A stretch of 64,000 nucleotides of DNA, from assembly GCF_900109045.1 (NCBI RefSeq), contig NZ_FNYL01000004.1, positions 568,369-632,368 of the forward strand, written 5' to 3'. The notes under the pieces were generated by a model. It made no database searches, had not been told where the DNA came from, and saw only the letters and a list, made by a program, of their open reading frames with translations. The translations under genes were made by a program, and so were the position numbers. Positions 55,328 through 63,990 of the stretch are shown one piece after another. This DNA is from Dyadobacter sp. SG02 (GTDB lineage Bacteria; Bacteroidota; Bacteroidia; Cytophagales; Spirosomataceae). The number at the start of each line of letters is the position of its first letter. Within the stretch, counting starts at the first letter, position 1.

Positions 55328-57304
55328 ATGAGCCAACAAACGGTAAGTCCACAAACAATCCTGATGCAAGCTTCCAACAATGGAAAAGGCACTTCCGGCA
55401 CCATAGGGCAACCCATTACCTATGAAAAAATCCCGACGCAGATTTTTGCCGATTCCAAAGAGGCGTCCTATGCGGTTGCGAAAGAGATTTCGGACCTGAT
55501 CCGTCAGAAACAAAAGGAAGGTAAACCTTGCGTTCTTGGGCTTGCTACCGGTTCTTCGCCGAAGACCGTCTACGCCATCCTCGTGCGTATGCACCGTGAA
55601 GAAGGTTTGAGCTTCAAGAATGTGATTTCTTTCAACCTGGACGAGTACTACCAGATGGAACCGGATTCCATTTACAGCTACCACCGGTTCATGAAAGAAC
55701 AACTGTTCGATCATGTCGATATTCCAAAAGAAAACTATTTCCTGCCGGACGGAACGGTACCGGCGCCTTTACTGCGTGACTACTGTACATCTTACGAGAA
55801 TAAAATCAATGCGGTAGGCGGGCTGGATTTCCAATTGCTCGGTATTGGTGGTAATGGCCACATCGGTTTCAACGAACCGGGTTCATTGATCAACTCGCAT
55901 ACGCGCCTCATCACGCTCGACCACTCCACGCGTGCCGCTGCGAGCATGGAGTTCGGTGGGCTGCATAATGTACCCCGCAAAGCGATCACATTGGGTGTTG
56001 CACCTATTTTGAATGCACGCCGCGTGGTGTTGCTGGCCTGGGGTGAAAGAAAAGCTTCGGTGATCAAAAGTGCCGTGGAAGGCCCGGTAACCGAGCTTAA
56101 CCCTGCTTCTTACCTGCAAGCACACGCCGATGTGAGTTTTGTGGTTGACGAAAGCGCAGCTTCCGAGCTGACCCGCATCAAAACACCTTGGGCGGTCGAT
56201 TCGGTGATCTGGGATAATAAAATGATCAAGAAAGCGGTAACTCATTTATCGCAAACCTTGAAAAAACCGATCCTGAAACTGACGGACAAGGATTACAACG
56301 ACAATGGTATGAGCGATTTGCTGGCACAATATGGCGCCGGTTATGAGATCAATATCAATGTATTCAACCAGTTGCAGCATACCATTACCGGCTGGCCGGG
56401 CGGCAAGCCTAATGCGGATGATACGCACCGTCCGGAACGTGCACAGCCTGCGAAAAAACGCGTGCTCATTTTCAGCCCGCACCCGGATGATGACATTATC
56501 TCGATGGGTGGTACTTTCCAGCGCCTCGTCGACCAGGGCCACGAGGTACACGTTGCTTACCAGACTTCCGGAAACATCGCCGTAGCCGACGACGAAGCAT
56601 TGCGTTTCATCGATTTCGTCGTTGATTTCAACAAAGGCTTCGATATCGACAGCCCTAATGCGAGCAAACTGTTCCAGGATGCAAAAGACTTTTTAAGACA
56701 TACCAAAAACAGCGAAATCGATACCCCTGAGGTTCGTAAGGTGAAGGGTCTTGTCCGTCGTGGCGAGGCAAAGGCGACCTGCCGTTTTGTAGGTATCCCA
56801 ACCAGCCAGGCGCATTTCCTCGATATGCCTTTCTATGAAACGGGTACTGTTCAGAAAAAGCCGATCGGTGAAGAAGATATCAAGATCATCGAAAATCTGA
56901 TCGAAGAAGTGAAGCCGCACCAGATTTACGCAGCCGGCGACTTCGCCGATCCGCACGGAACGCACAAAGTGTGCTGGGACGCTATCGAAGCCGCATTGCA
57001 GCGTTCAAAGCATAAGAATTTCATGAAAGACTGCTGGGTATGGTTATACCGCGGCGCATGGGCTGAATGGGATATTTATGAAATCGAAATGGCGGTACCG
57101 ATGAGTCCCGACCAGGTTCTGAAAAAACGCCAGGGGATTTTCAAACACCAGTCGCAGAAAGACGGCGTGGTATTCCAGGGAGAAGATTCACGCGAGTTCT
57201 GGCAACGTGCCGAAGAGCGCAACCGCGGAACCGCGCAGCTCTACGATTCACTCGGCCTGGCCGAATACGAAGCGATGGAGGCATTTGTACGCTGGAAATT
57301 CTAA
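55328..57304 (+). CDS. nagB: NagB / PIG-L (LmbE-like) fusion enzyme
   Basis: A 658-residue fusion. Residues about 35-290 are glucosamine-6-phosphate deaminase: LGLATGSSPKTVY, FNLDEYYQM (catalytic Asp) and GGNGHIGFNEPGS (Glu and His region). Residues about 378-658 are a PIG-L/LmbE-type zinc deacetylase with the metal motif FSPHPDDDIISMGGT and FADPHGTHKVCWDA. Together they could deacetylate and deaminate amino-sugar phosphates. The fusion is known in this phylum, but the substrate of the deacetylase half is uncertain. The gene is a single unit with a strong terminator. Confidence 0.93.
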   Translation: MSQQTVSPQTILMQASNNGKGTSGTIGQPITYEKIPTQIFADSKEASYAVAKEISDLIRQKQKEGKPCVLGLATGSSPKTVYAILVRMHREEGLSFKNVISFNLDEYYQMEPDSIYSYHRFMKEQLFDHVDIPKENYFLPDGTVPAPLLRDYCTSYENKINAVGGLDFQLLGIGGNGHIGFNEPGSLINSHTRLITLDHSTRAAASMEFGGLHNVPRKAITLGVAPILNARRVVLLAWGERKASVIKSAVEGPVTELNPASYLQAHADVSFVVDESAASELTRIKTPWAVDSVIWDNKMIKKAVTHLSQTLKKPILKLTDKDYNDNGMSDLLAQYGAGYEININVFNQLQHTITGWPGGKPNADDTHRPERAQPAKKRVLIFSPHPDDDIISMGGTFQRLVDQGHEVHVAYQTSGNIAVADDEALRFIDFVVDFNKGFDIDSPNASKLFQDAKDFLRHTKNSEIDTPEVRKVKGLVRRGEAKATCRFVGIPTSQAHFLDMPFYETGTVQKKPIGEEDIKIIENLIEEVKPHQIYAAGDFADPHGTHKVCWDAIEAALQRSKHKNFMKDCWVWLYRGAWAEWDIYEIEMAVPMSPDQVLKKRQGIFKHQSQKDGVVFQGEDSREFWQRAEERNRGTAQLYDSLGLAEYEAMEAFVRWKF

Positions 57305-57315
57305 GCAATAACCGT

Positions 57316-57355
57316 AAATGAAAAGAGCCCGGAAAATTCCGGGCTCTTTTCATTT
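57316..57355. terminator. Intrinsic terminator, 19-bp arms
   Basis: AAATGAAAAGAGCCCGGAA (57316-57334) is repeated as its complement at 57337-57355, followed by T-rich DNA. It is the end of the NagB fusion transcript and may also stop the small minus-strand gene at 57398. Confidence 0.92.
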
Positions 57356-57397
57356 TATATCTACCTGATACGCTGATCAAATGCGTTGGTGCTGGTG

Positions 57398-57562
57398 TTA
57401 CAATTCCATGTCAACCCACATCCTGTGCGCCATTTTTTCAACCATATTCATCACGCCCTGGACGGCGCCAAAAATGATACAAAGAGGCAGAATGACTGGC
57501 AAAAAGATAAGCCATTGCAATGCCATGGTAAAGTTAAATCTCTTGATAATTGGCGTTTTCAT
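57398..57562 (-). CDS. Putative 54-residue membrane protein
   Basis: A minus-strand frame starting MKTPIIKRFNFTMALQWLIF, with one long hydrophobic segment (about residues 15-38) and a mildly basic, Met-rich C-terminal tail (VQGVMNMVEKMAHRMWVDMEL). The N-terminus is basic, as in inner-membrane proteins. The frames on the other strand in this stretch are less protein-like. A terminator lies beyond its end. It would have been missed by a 60-residue cut-off. It could be a small envelope protein or a chance frame. Confidence 0.5.
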   Translation of the reverse strand: MKTPIIKRFNFTMALQWLIFLPVILPLCIIFGAVQGVMNMVEKMAHRMWVDMEL

Positions 57563-57805
57563 AACAGGATCAGGTGCTTAATAACATAGGTTTAGTATCC
57601 CAAGTTATACAATTAATTAATAGTCAACAACTTTTTACAATACTAACGCGCTTGTTTTCTGTAAAATTTGAATTATTAATGTAATTATTTCAATTGAGAT
57701 TCTTGAAAAAGCAATTTCCCCCTATTTGTTACCTACCGATATTCACGGGGCAGTAAAAAAAATTTTTGTTTATTTGTTATAGTAAAGTTAACTGCCACTT
57801 CCGAC
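57563..57805. other. AT-rich spacer before mutL
   Basis: About 240 bp, AT-rich, with long A and T runs (for example 57755-57781). No promoter matching the phylum consensus was found with confidence, and no RNA structure is apparent. Confidence 0.5.
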
Positions 57806-59692
57806 ATGCCTTCATCAGACATCATTCAACTATTACCCGATTCCATAGCCAACCAGATTGCCGCGGGAGAGGTCGTTCAGCGACCGGCTTCGGTGGTAAA
57901 GGAACTCATGGAAAATGCGATTGATGCGAAGGCCACGCAGGTGCAGGTGATACTTCGTGAAGCCGGCCGAACGCTGATCCAGGTGATCGACAATGGTACC
58001 GGAATGTCGGAAACCGATGCCCGCATGAGTTTCGAAAGGCACGCTACTTCCAAGATCCGGCAGTCGGAAGACTTGTTCAGGATCAGGACAATGGGCTTCC
58101 GGGGCGAAGCGCTCGCGTCGATCGCCGCGGTAGCGCAGGTAGAAATGCGGACGCGCCTGGAATCCGATGAACTTGGCACATTGATCCGTATCGACGGCTC
58201 GGAAATTAAGACTCAAGAGGCAGTGGCTTGCCCGAAAGGTACCAACTTCTCGATTCGGAACCTGTTTTTCAATGTACCGGCCCGCCGGAACTTCCTGAAA
58301 TCCAATTCCGTCGAAATGCGTCACGTGCTCGACGAATTCCAGCGGGTAGCATTGGCGCATCCCGAAGTGGGCTTTACGCTCCATCACAACGATACGGAGG
58401 TCTTCAACCTGCAATCGGTGAAGCTGGTGAAAAGGATTATCGATATTTATGGCAAAAGCTACCGCGAGCAGCTCGCTTACTGTCAGGAGGAGACTTCCTA
58501 CATCAATGTCCGCGGCTACATCGGCAAGCCCGAATTTGCCCGCAAAACACGCGGTGAGCAGTTCTTTTTCGTGAACGACCGCTTCATCAAGCATAATTAC
58601 ATGCATCACGCGGTGATCAGCGCTTTCGACGGTACCATTCCGGAAGGCAGCCACCCATTTTATGTTTTGTTCATTGAAATCGACCCCTCGCATATCGATA
58701 TCAATATCCACCCTACTAAAACGGAGATCAAATTCGACGACGAGCGCTCGGTGTATGCCATCATTATGGCGGCGGTGAAGAAGGCGGTAGGCGTTTATAA
58801 TCTCTCGCAGTCCATCGATTTTGAAGAAAATATCAATTTCCTTAACCCTTCTCCCTCTGAACCCAACAATAACCTGATTCCTCGCACGGTGATGCCCGAC
58901 TGGGCGGCACAGCCGCGCCAGAGCGAGAGCGGTGCGTCGAAATCGAATCTGACGAATTGGAGCAAGCTGTTCGAAGGATTGCAAAATACGGAAGACCGGC
59001 ACCGCGAGCTGGCCGCATTCGAAATGGGTAATACCACGGCTTCGCGCCCCGTTTACCAGGAGCAGGCGAAAACCGTCGCCAGCAAGGTGAACAGGATGGC
59101 GTCCGAGGTGATTGCCGCGCCCGAGGCCGATGCATTGTTATTCCAGCTTCATAACCGCTATATCTTGTCGCAGGTGAAGGACGGTATCATGCTCATCGAT
59201 CAGAAGGCCGCCTACGAGCGCATTCTCTACGAACGGTATCGTAAGATGCTCATCAACCGCAATGGGGCCTGTCAGCAACTACTTTTTCCGAAAACCATCC
59301 GGCTTACACATTCGGATATGCAGCTCGTACACGAGACGAAAAAGGAAATCAGGAGCCTGGGATTCGAGTTCGATGAGTTCGGGTCCAATGAACTGATTAT
59401 CCGTGGCATTCCGGCCGATTTGCCAGAGGAAAGCGAGCAGGATTTGTTCGAGGAACTGATCGAGCAACTTAAACAGAGTTATTCCGACCTTAAACTCAAT
59501 AAGCCGGAAAGTTTGTCAAGATCGCTCGCGAAACGTTTTTCGGTACGTTACGCGGTGAAACTTTCATACGTTGAAATACACACATTGCTCAACCAGCTGT
59601 TCTCATCGTCGGACCCGAACCGGACACCCGGCGGCGAACCGATTATTGTTCTTTTAACAATGGACAAGCTGGCGAATATTTTTCGGGGTTAA
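57806..59692 (+). CDS. mutL: DNA mismatch repair protein MutL
   Basis: A GHKL ATPase that couples mismatch recognition to strand removal. The N-terminal ATPase is complete: NQIAAGEVVQRPASVVKELMENAIDA, VIDNGTGM and RTMGFRGEALASIAAVA. The C-terminal domain is present, but the endonuclease motifs are altered: DQHAxxE is DQKAAYE (Asp465-Glu471), the usual ACK-type motif reads SVRYAVK, and the CPHGRP motif reads TPGGEP. The 628-residue length is normal. Strand cutting may therefore depend on another nuclease. It is followed 58 bp later by a rhomboid gene. Confidence 0.95.
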   Translation: MPSSDIIQLLPDSIANQIAAGEVVQRPASVVKELMENAIDAKATQVQVILREAGRTLIQVIDNGTGMSETDARMSFERHATSKIRQSEDLFRIRTMGFRGEALASIAAVAQVEMRTRLESDELGTLIRIDGSEIKTQEAVACPKGTNFSIRNLFFNVPARRNFLKSNSVEMRHVLDEFQRVALAHPEVGFTLHHNDTEVFNLQSVKLVKRIIDIYGKSYREQLAYCQEETSYINVRGYIGKPEFARKTRGEQFFFVNDRFIKHNYMHHAVISAFDGTIPEGSHPFYVLFIEIDPSHIDINIHPTKTEIKFDDERSVYAIIMAAVKKAVGVYNLSQSIDFEENINFLNPSPSEPNNNLIPRTVMPDWAAQPRQSESGASKSNLTNWSKLFEGLQNTEDRHRELAAFEMGNTTASRPVYQEQAKTVASKVNRMASEVIAAPEADALLFQLHNRYILSQVKDGIMLIDQKAAYERILYERYRKMLINRNGACQQLLFPKTIRLTHSDMQLVHETKKEIRSLGFEFDEFGSNELIIRGIPADLPEESEQDLFEELIEQLKQSYSDLKLNKPESLSRSLAKRFSVRYAVKLSYVEIHTLLNQLFSSSDPNRTPGGEPIIVLLTMDKLANIFRG

Positions 59693-59750
59693 GAACAAAA
59701 CCGGGAGATGTACAGTTTATCGTAGATAAATCTTTGAATTTGAATCAAAT

Positions 59751-60536
59751 ATGTTAGCCATAACCCCCACAGTAAGGAATTTACTAATTCTGAACATCCT
59801 TTTCTATTTTATAGATTCTTCTGTTTTCAATCTTAGCAGCGATTTTGCGCTCAGGCCGGTAGTGTCTCCGAATTTCCACATTTTCCAGTTTGTCTCCTAC
59901 ATGTTCCTGCATGGCAGCATCGGCCACATTTTCAGTAACATGTTCGGTCTGATCATGTTCGGGCCATTGCTGGAAAGGATCTGGGGAGCGAAAAAGTTTT
60001 TAATATTCTACTTTGTAACAGGTATTGGTGCCGGGCTTCTGTTTTCGGGAATCGGCCTGTATGAGAACTGGCATCTGGCACAGGCTGTTGAGTTATATAC
60101 CCAAAACCCTACACCTGACGGCTTCGCGGACTTCCTGAGCAAGCATGCCGAGGCCTATTACGAGTCCAGGCTCCAATTTGTGAATGATTTTGAAGTAAAT
60201 CCGACTAATTCCATGTATATTCAACAGAGTATTAGGGATGTACGGGATGTTTACGTGGCTACGATCAACGTACCGATGGTTGGAGCTTCGGGAGCAATTT
60301 TCGGCATCCTCATGGCATTTGGGTTGTTGTTTCCCAATACGGAGCTTTTTCTCCTGTTCGTACCGTTCCCTATAAAAGCAAAATATTTTGTTGCTTTTTA
60401 TGGGCTTTTTGAATTGTATTCAGGGATACAAAATGCTCAGTCCGATAATGTTGCCCACTTCGCGCACATTGGAGGAATGCTATTTGCATATATATTGTTG
60501 CGTTACTGGGGTACGCAAAAGTCAAATTTCTATTAG
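59751..60536 (+). CDS. Rhomboid family intramembrane protease, copy 1
   Basis: A 261-residue polytopic protein. The catalytic Ser is in VGASGAIFG and the His in HFAHIGGML; the HGSIGHIFSNM segment in the second membrane helix is family-typical. An extended loop (about 105-170) separates the third and fourth segments and may be a substrate-recognition insert. It lies 9 bp before a second rhomboid gene, so both are probably co-transcribed. Confidence 0.93.
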   Translation: MLAITPTVRNLLILNILFYFIDSSVFNLSSDFALRPVVSPNFHIFQFVSYMFLHGSIGHIFSNMFGLIMFGPLLERIWGAKKFLIFYFVTGIGAGLLFSGIGLYENWHLAQAVELYTQNPTPDGFADFLSKHAEAYYESRLQFVNDFEVNPTNSMYIQQSIRDVRDVYVATINVPMVGASGAIFGILMAFGLLFPNTELFLLFVPFPIKAKYFVAFYGLFELYSGIQNAQSDNVAHFAHIGGMLFAYILLRYWGTQKSNFY

Positions 60537-60545
60537 AAGAAGAAG

Positions 60546-61460
60546 ATGAGCAATATTGTTGACGACGTTAAAAGGGAATTCGCGAAATCCGAGAACGCAC
60601 TTGTAAAGATTATTCTGATAAACACGGCAGTATTTCTGGTTCTGCTGCTCATGAAGATTGTGCTTACCCTGTCCCAATCTTCCAACGTATACGCATTGGT
60701 GATCAATATGTTGCAGCTTCCGGCCGCAACGGAAGAATTCATCTACAAGCCCTGGACGCTCATCACGTATTTCTTCACACACGATGATATCTTTCACATT
60801 CTCTTTAATATGCTCTTTCTCTACTGGTTCGGTAAACTGGTAGATGAATATCTCGGTGCAAAGAGAGTCGTGGCGTTGTATATGCTGGGCGGGATCGCCG
60901 GCGGGCTGATTTACATTGTTTTATATAATCTGTTGCCTTATTTCCAGGCGCATATTGAAGGTTCCAGAATGCTCGGTGCATCAGCTGCGGCGTTTTCGGT
61001 GGCGGTTGGGGCATCTACATTGCTGCCCAACTATACTTTCAACCTGATCTTCTTAGGACCTGTTCGCATCAAATTCATCGCATTGTTCTACATCATTCTG
61101 TCACTTGCGCAGACGGTAGGACCAAATGCGGGCGGAAACCTCGCACATTTAGGTGGTGCGTTCACAGGTTATATATTCATCAAATTGCTGCAAAACGGGA
61201 CAGATTTGGGTAAGCCCATTTACGGGCTGCTGGCGGTATGGGCGCGCATTTTCCGGAAACGTCCATCCATGCAGGTAACCTATCGTGAACGGCAGGTGTA
61301 CCGCAGTACCAGCGTATATTCGTCTTCATCATCCGGCACTATCGAAATGCCCGATCAGATGGAGATCGATTCCATCCTGGATAAGATTTCGAAATCAGGC
61401 TATGAAAGCCTCACGCGCGAGGAGAAGCAGAAGTTGTTCAAGGCAAGCCAGCAAAAATAA
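60546..61460 (+). CDS. Rhomboid family intramembrane protease, copy 2
   Basis: A 304-residue rhomboid with the catalytic Ser in LGASAAAFSV and the His in NLAHLGGAFTG, and HDDIFHILFNMLFLYWFG in the second helix. After the membrane domain comes a basic, disordered tail (RKRPSMQVTYRERQVYRS) and a short helical module, DSILDKISKSGYESLTREEKQKLF. That C-terminal motif recurs in many Bacteroidota rhomboids. It follows copy 1 by 9 bp; the two are divergent in sequence. Confidence 0.93.
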   Translation: MSNIVDDVKREFAKSENALVKIILINTAVFLVLLLMKIVLTLSQSSNVYALVINMLQLPAATEEFIYKPWTLITYFFTHDDIFHILFNMLFLYWFGKLVDEYLGAKRVVALYMLGGIAGGLIYIVLYNLLPYFQAHIEGSRMLGASAAAFSVAVGASTLLPNYTFNLIFLGPVRIKFIALFYIILSLAQTVGPNAGGNLAHLGGAFTGYIFIKLLQNGTDLGKPIYGLLAVWARIFRKRPSMQVTYRERQVYRSTSVYSSSSSGTIEMPDQMEIDSILDKISKSGYESLTREEKQKLFKASQQK

Positions 61461-61546
61461 TAGTCAGACGTATTGCGTATTTGCTTAATTTTGTGACTAT
61501 TTAATAAAGCGGACAGCTAGTAAATTTGATTCAATAGCCCTACGGT

Positions 61547-63490
61547 ATGCTTATAACGCCAGGAAAATTATTAGCAACAATTAATTCTCCCGAAGATCTC
61601 CGAAAACTGGACAGTTCTCAGCTTCCGCAGGTTTGCAATGAGTTAAGGCAATTTATCATTGATAATGTGTCGGTTTACGGCGGGCACTTCGGGGCCAGCC
61701 TGGGTGTAGTAGAATTGAGCGTGGCATTACATTACGTGTTCAATACCCCCGACGACCAACTCGTTTGGGACGTGGGCCACCAGGCTTATGGGCATAAGAT
61801 ACTCACCGGTCGGCGCGATGAATTCCATTCCAACCGCGTTTATGGTGGACTTTCCGGTTTTCCGAAACGGAAAGAAAGCATTTATGATGCATTTGGAGTA
61901 GGCCACTCATCCACGTCCATTTCGTCGGCGTTGGGGATGGCGGTGGCATCCGCATTGGAAAAGAACTTCGAGCGCCAGCACATTGCGATCATCGGAGATG
62001 GTGCTATGACAGCCGGTTTAGCCTTCGAAGGCATGAACCATGCCGGCGCTACGGATTCCAACCTGCTGATTATCCTCAATGACAACTGCATGGCCATCGA
62101 CCCAAATGTCGGTGCGCTGAAAGAATATCTAACCGACATTACCACTTCGCAGACTTATAACAAGTTCAAAGACGAAGTCTGGAACCTGCTCGGTAAAATG
62201 AGCAACTTCGGCAAAAGTGCCCAGGAAATCGTCTCAAAAGTTGAGACAGCAATGAAAACCGCGATCTTGCGGCAAAGCAACCTGTTCGAATCGCTTGGAT
62301 TACGCTATTTCGGTCCTATTGACGGAAACGATATCAGCCATCTGACCGAAGTACTCAAAGACCTCAAAAACATTCCCGGTCCCAAGCTTTTGCATTGCCT
62401 TACGGTAAAAGGGAAAGGCTACGGCCCGGCTGAAAAAGACCAGACGAAATGGCACGCTCCCGGCGTCTTCGACAAGATCACTGGTGAGATCCAGAAAAAA
62501 GTCTACAACACGCCTCAGGCGCCAAAATATCAGGATGTATTTGGCCATACCATCGTGGAACTGGCCAAAGAAAATCCGAAAATTGTAGGTATTACACCCG
62601 CAATGCCTTCCGGGTCTTCTCTGAACATTATGATGGAAGCTATTCCTGAAAGAGCATTCGATGTCGGCATAGCAGAGCAACATGCGGTTACGTTTTCCGC
62701 AGGTATGGCGACGCGTGGCGATATCGTATTCTGCAATATCTATTCAACTTTTATGCAACGCGCGTACGACCAGGTCGTGCATGATGTGTGCATACAAGAG
62801 TTGCCGGTAATCTTTTGTTTGGACAGGGCAGGACTTGTAGGAGCCGACGGCCCTACTCACCACGGTGTATACGACATTGCTTTCATGCGTTGTATTCCAA
62901 ATATGGTCGTCGCGTCACCCATGAACGAGCAGGAACTCCGGAATATGATGTATACCGCCCAATTGGAATCCTTTCAATCCGGTAAGAATGCATTCACAAT
63001 CCGTTACCCGAGGGGCAATGGTGTGATGCCTGATTGGAAGACGCCTTTCGAGGAAATAGAGATTGGCAAAGGAAGAAAAGTCAAAGATGGCAGGGACCTC
63101 GCGATTCTTTCATTCGGACCACTGGGAAATTTTGCATTTAAGGCTTGTGAAGAACTCGAAAAGCAAGGCATTAACGCGGGTCTATTCGACATGCGGTTTG
63201 CAAAGCCATTGGATGAAGCCTTGCTTCACCAAATCTTCTCGACTTATGATAGAGTCATGACATTGGAAGATGGCTGCTTACAGGGCGGATTTGGCAGTGC
63301 TATTCTTGAATTCATGATTGACAACGGATATACAAGTCAGGTTAAACGTCTCGGAATTCCCGACGCGATCGTCGAGCATGGCGAGCCTGGTGAACTGTAC
63401 CAGGAATGTGGTATCGACACTGCCGGCATTATTGCCGCATCAATAGAATTTGTGCAACGTCAATCAAAGGCTGCTTCCGTATTGCATTAA
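61547..63490 (+). CDS. dxs: 1-deoxy-D-xylulose-5-phosphate synthase
   Basis: The thiamine-dependent first enzyme of the MEP pathway, joining pyruvate and glyceraldehyde 3-phosphate. The 647-residue protein has the ThDP motif IGDGAMTAGLAFEGMNHAG to NDN, the substrate His region GGHFGASLGVVELSVALHYVF and VGHQAYGHKI, and the transketolase-type domain with FCLDRAGLVGADGPTHHG. A -7-like element TAATTTTG (61486-61493) lies 54 bp ahead of the start. The downstream terminator is at 63512. Confidence 0.98.
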   Translation: MLITPGKLLATINSPEDLRKLDSSQLPQVCNELRQFIIDNVSVYGGHFGASLGVVELSVALHYVFNTPDDQLVWDVGHQAYGHKILTGRRDEFHSNRVYGGLSGFPKRKESIYDAFGVGHSSTSISSALGMAVASALEKNFERQHIAIIGDGAMTAGLAFEGMNHAGATDSNLLIILNDNCMAIDPNVGALKEYLTDITTSQTYNKFKDEVWNLLGKMSNFGKSAQEIVSKVETAMKTAILRQSNLFESLGLRYFGPIDGNDISHLTEVLKDLKNIPGPKLLHCLTVKGKGYGPAEKDQTKWHAPGVFDKITGEIQKKVYNTPQAPKYQDVFGHTIVELAKENPKIVGITPAMPSGSSLNIMMEAIPERAFDVGIAEQHAVTFSAGMATRGDIVFCNIYSTFMQRAYDQVVHDVCIQELPVIFCLDRAGLVGADGPTHHGVYDIAFMRCIPNMVVASPMNEQELRNMMYTAQLESFQSGKNAFTIRYPRGNGVMPDWKTPFEEIEIGKGRKVKDGRDLAILSFGPLGNFAFKACEELEKQGINAGLFDMRFAKPLDEALLHQIFSTYDRVMTLEDGCLQGGFGSAILEFMIDNGYTSQVKRLGIPDAIVEHGEPGELYQECGIDTAGIIAASIEFVQRQSKAASVLH

Positions 63491-63511
63491 GTAAGATTTC
63501 ATTTGATTCTG

Positions 63512-63537
63512 AAAGCCGGTCGGGAGATCGGCTTTTT
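63512..63537 (+). terminator. Intrinsic terminator after dxs
   Basis: AAAGCCGGTC (63512-63521) pairs with GATCGGCTTT (63526-63535) with one G-U pair and a GGGA loop, followed by further T residues. Confidence 0.9.
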
Positions 63538-63837
63538 ACATTTTAGGCTTTTGAGTACTTATATCAGAACTCTGATTTAAGGCCTGTTTTCCCAGTGTGA
63601 AGCCCCATCGTCATCTCGCGAACTTTATGTGGCTTAGACGCTCAAAAACCTGCATTTCCAGATGTCAAAACATGCTTGATCTGTTTTCATAGCCGACTGC
63701 GATTTGACGTATCAAAAAGTCTATCAGGAGATTTCCTTGCCTACGGAGCTAATTGTGCGGGAGTCCACACGGAGGAAGGATATTGGGAAGGATTGAGGTT
63801 TAACCGTGATTACATCAGCCGCTACCCGCCTAAACGC
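63538..63837. other. Spacer between dxs and the rRNA operon end
   Basis: About 300 bp without a convincing gene. A 66-codon plus-strand frame at 63676-63876 ends within the 5S terminator and has no family features. No promoter or known structural RNA was recognised. Confidence 0.6.
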
Positions 63838-63838
63838 A

Positions 63839-63868
63839 AAAAAGCCTCCTTTTGGGGGGAGGCTTTTT
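63839..63868 (-). terminator. Terminator of the rRNA operon
   Basis: AAAAAGCCTCC (63839-63849) pairs with GGAGGCTTTTT (63858-63868) around an eight-base loop. On the minus strand it follows the 5S gene and ends in a T-run. Confidence 0.93.
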
Positions 63869-63880
63869 GTGTTTAATAAT

Positions 63881-63990
63881 TGTGGCGACTACCTACTTTA
63901 CCAGGTTTGAACCAAGTATCATCGGCGGTCCGGGGCTTAACTTCTCTGTTCGGGATGGGAAGAGGTGAACACCCGGCCAATAGTCACCAA
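63881..63990 (-). rRNA. rrf: 5S ribosomal RNA
   Basis: Read on the minus strand, the sequence begins TTGGTGACTATTGGCCGGG, contains the conserved CCCATCCCGAACAGAG loop-B/C region, and ends GTAGTCGCCACA. Helix I pairs TGGTGACTA with TAGTCGCCA. Length is about 110 nt. This is the last gene of an rRNA operon whose 23S and 16S genes must lie to the right of the window. The exact ends are approximate. Confidence 0.93.

Noticed and set aside
57833..59002. 389-codon minus-strand frame inside mutL
   Set aside because: It has Arg/His/Val-rich shadow composition opposite a certain mutL gene.
63676..63876. 66-codon plus-strand frame before the 5S gene
   Set aside because: It ends within the rRNA terminator, shows no conserved features and sits in a spacer.
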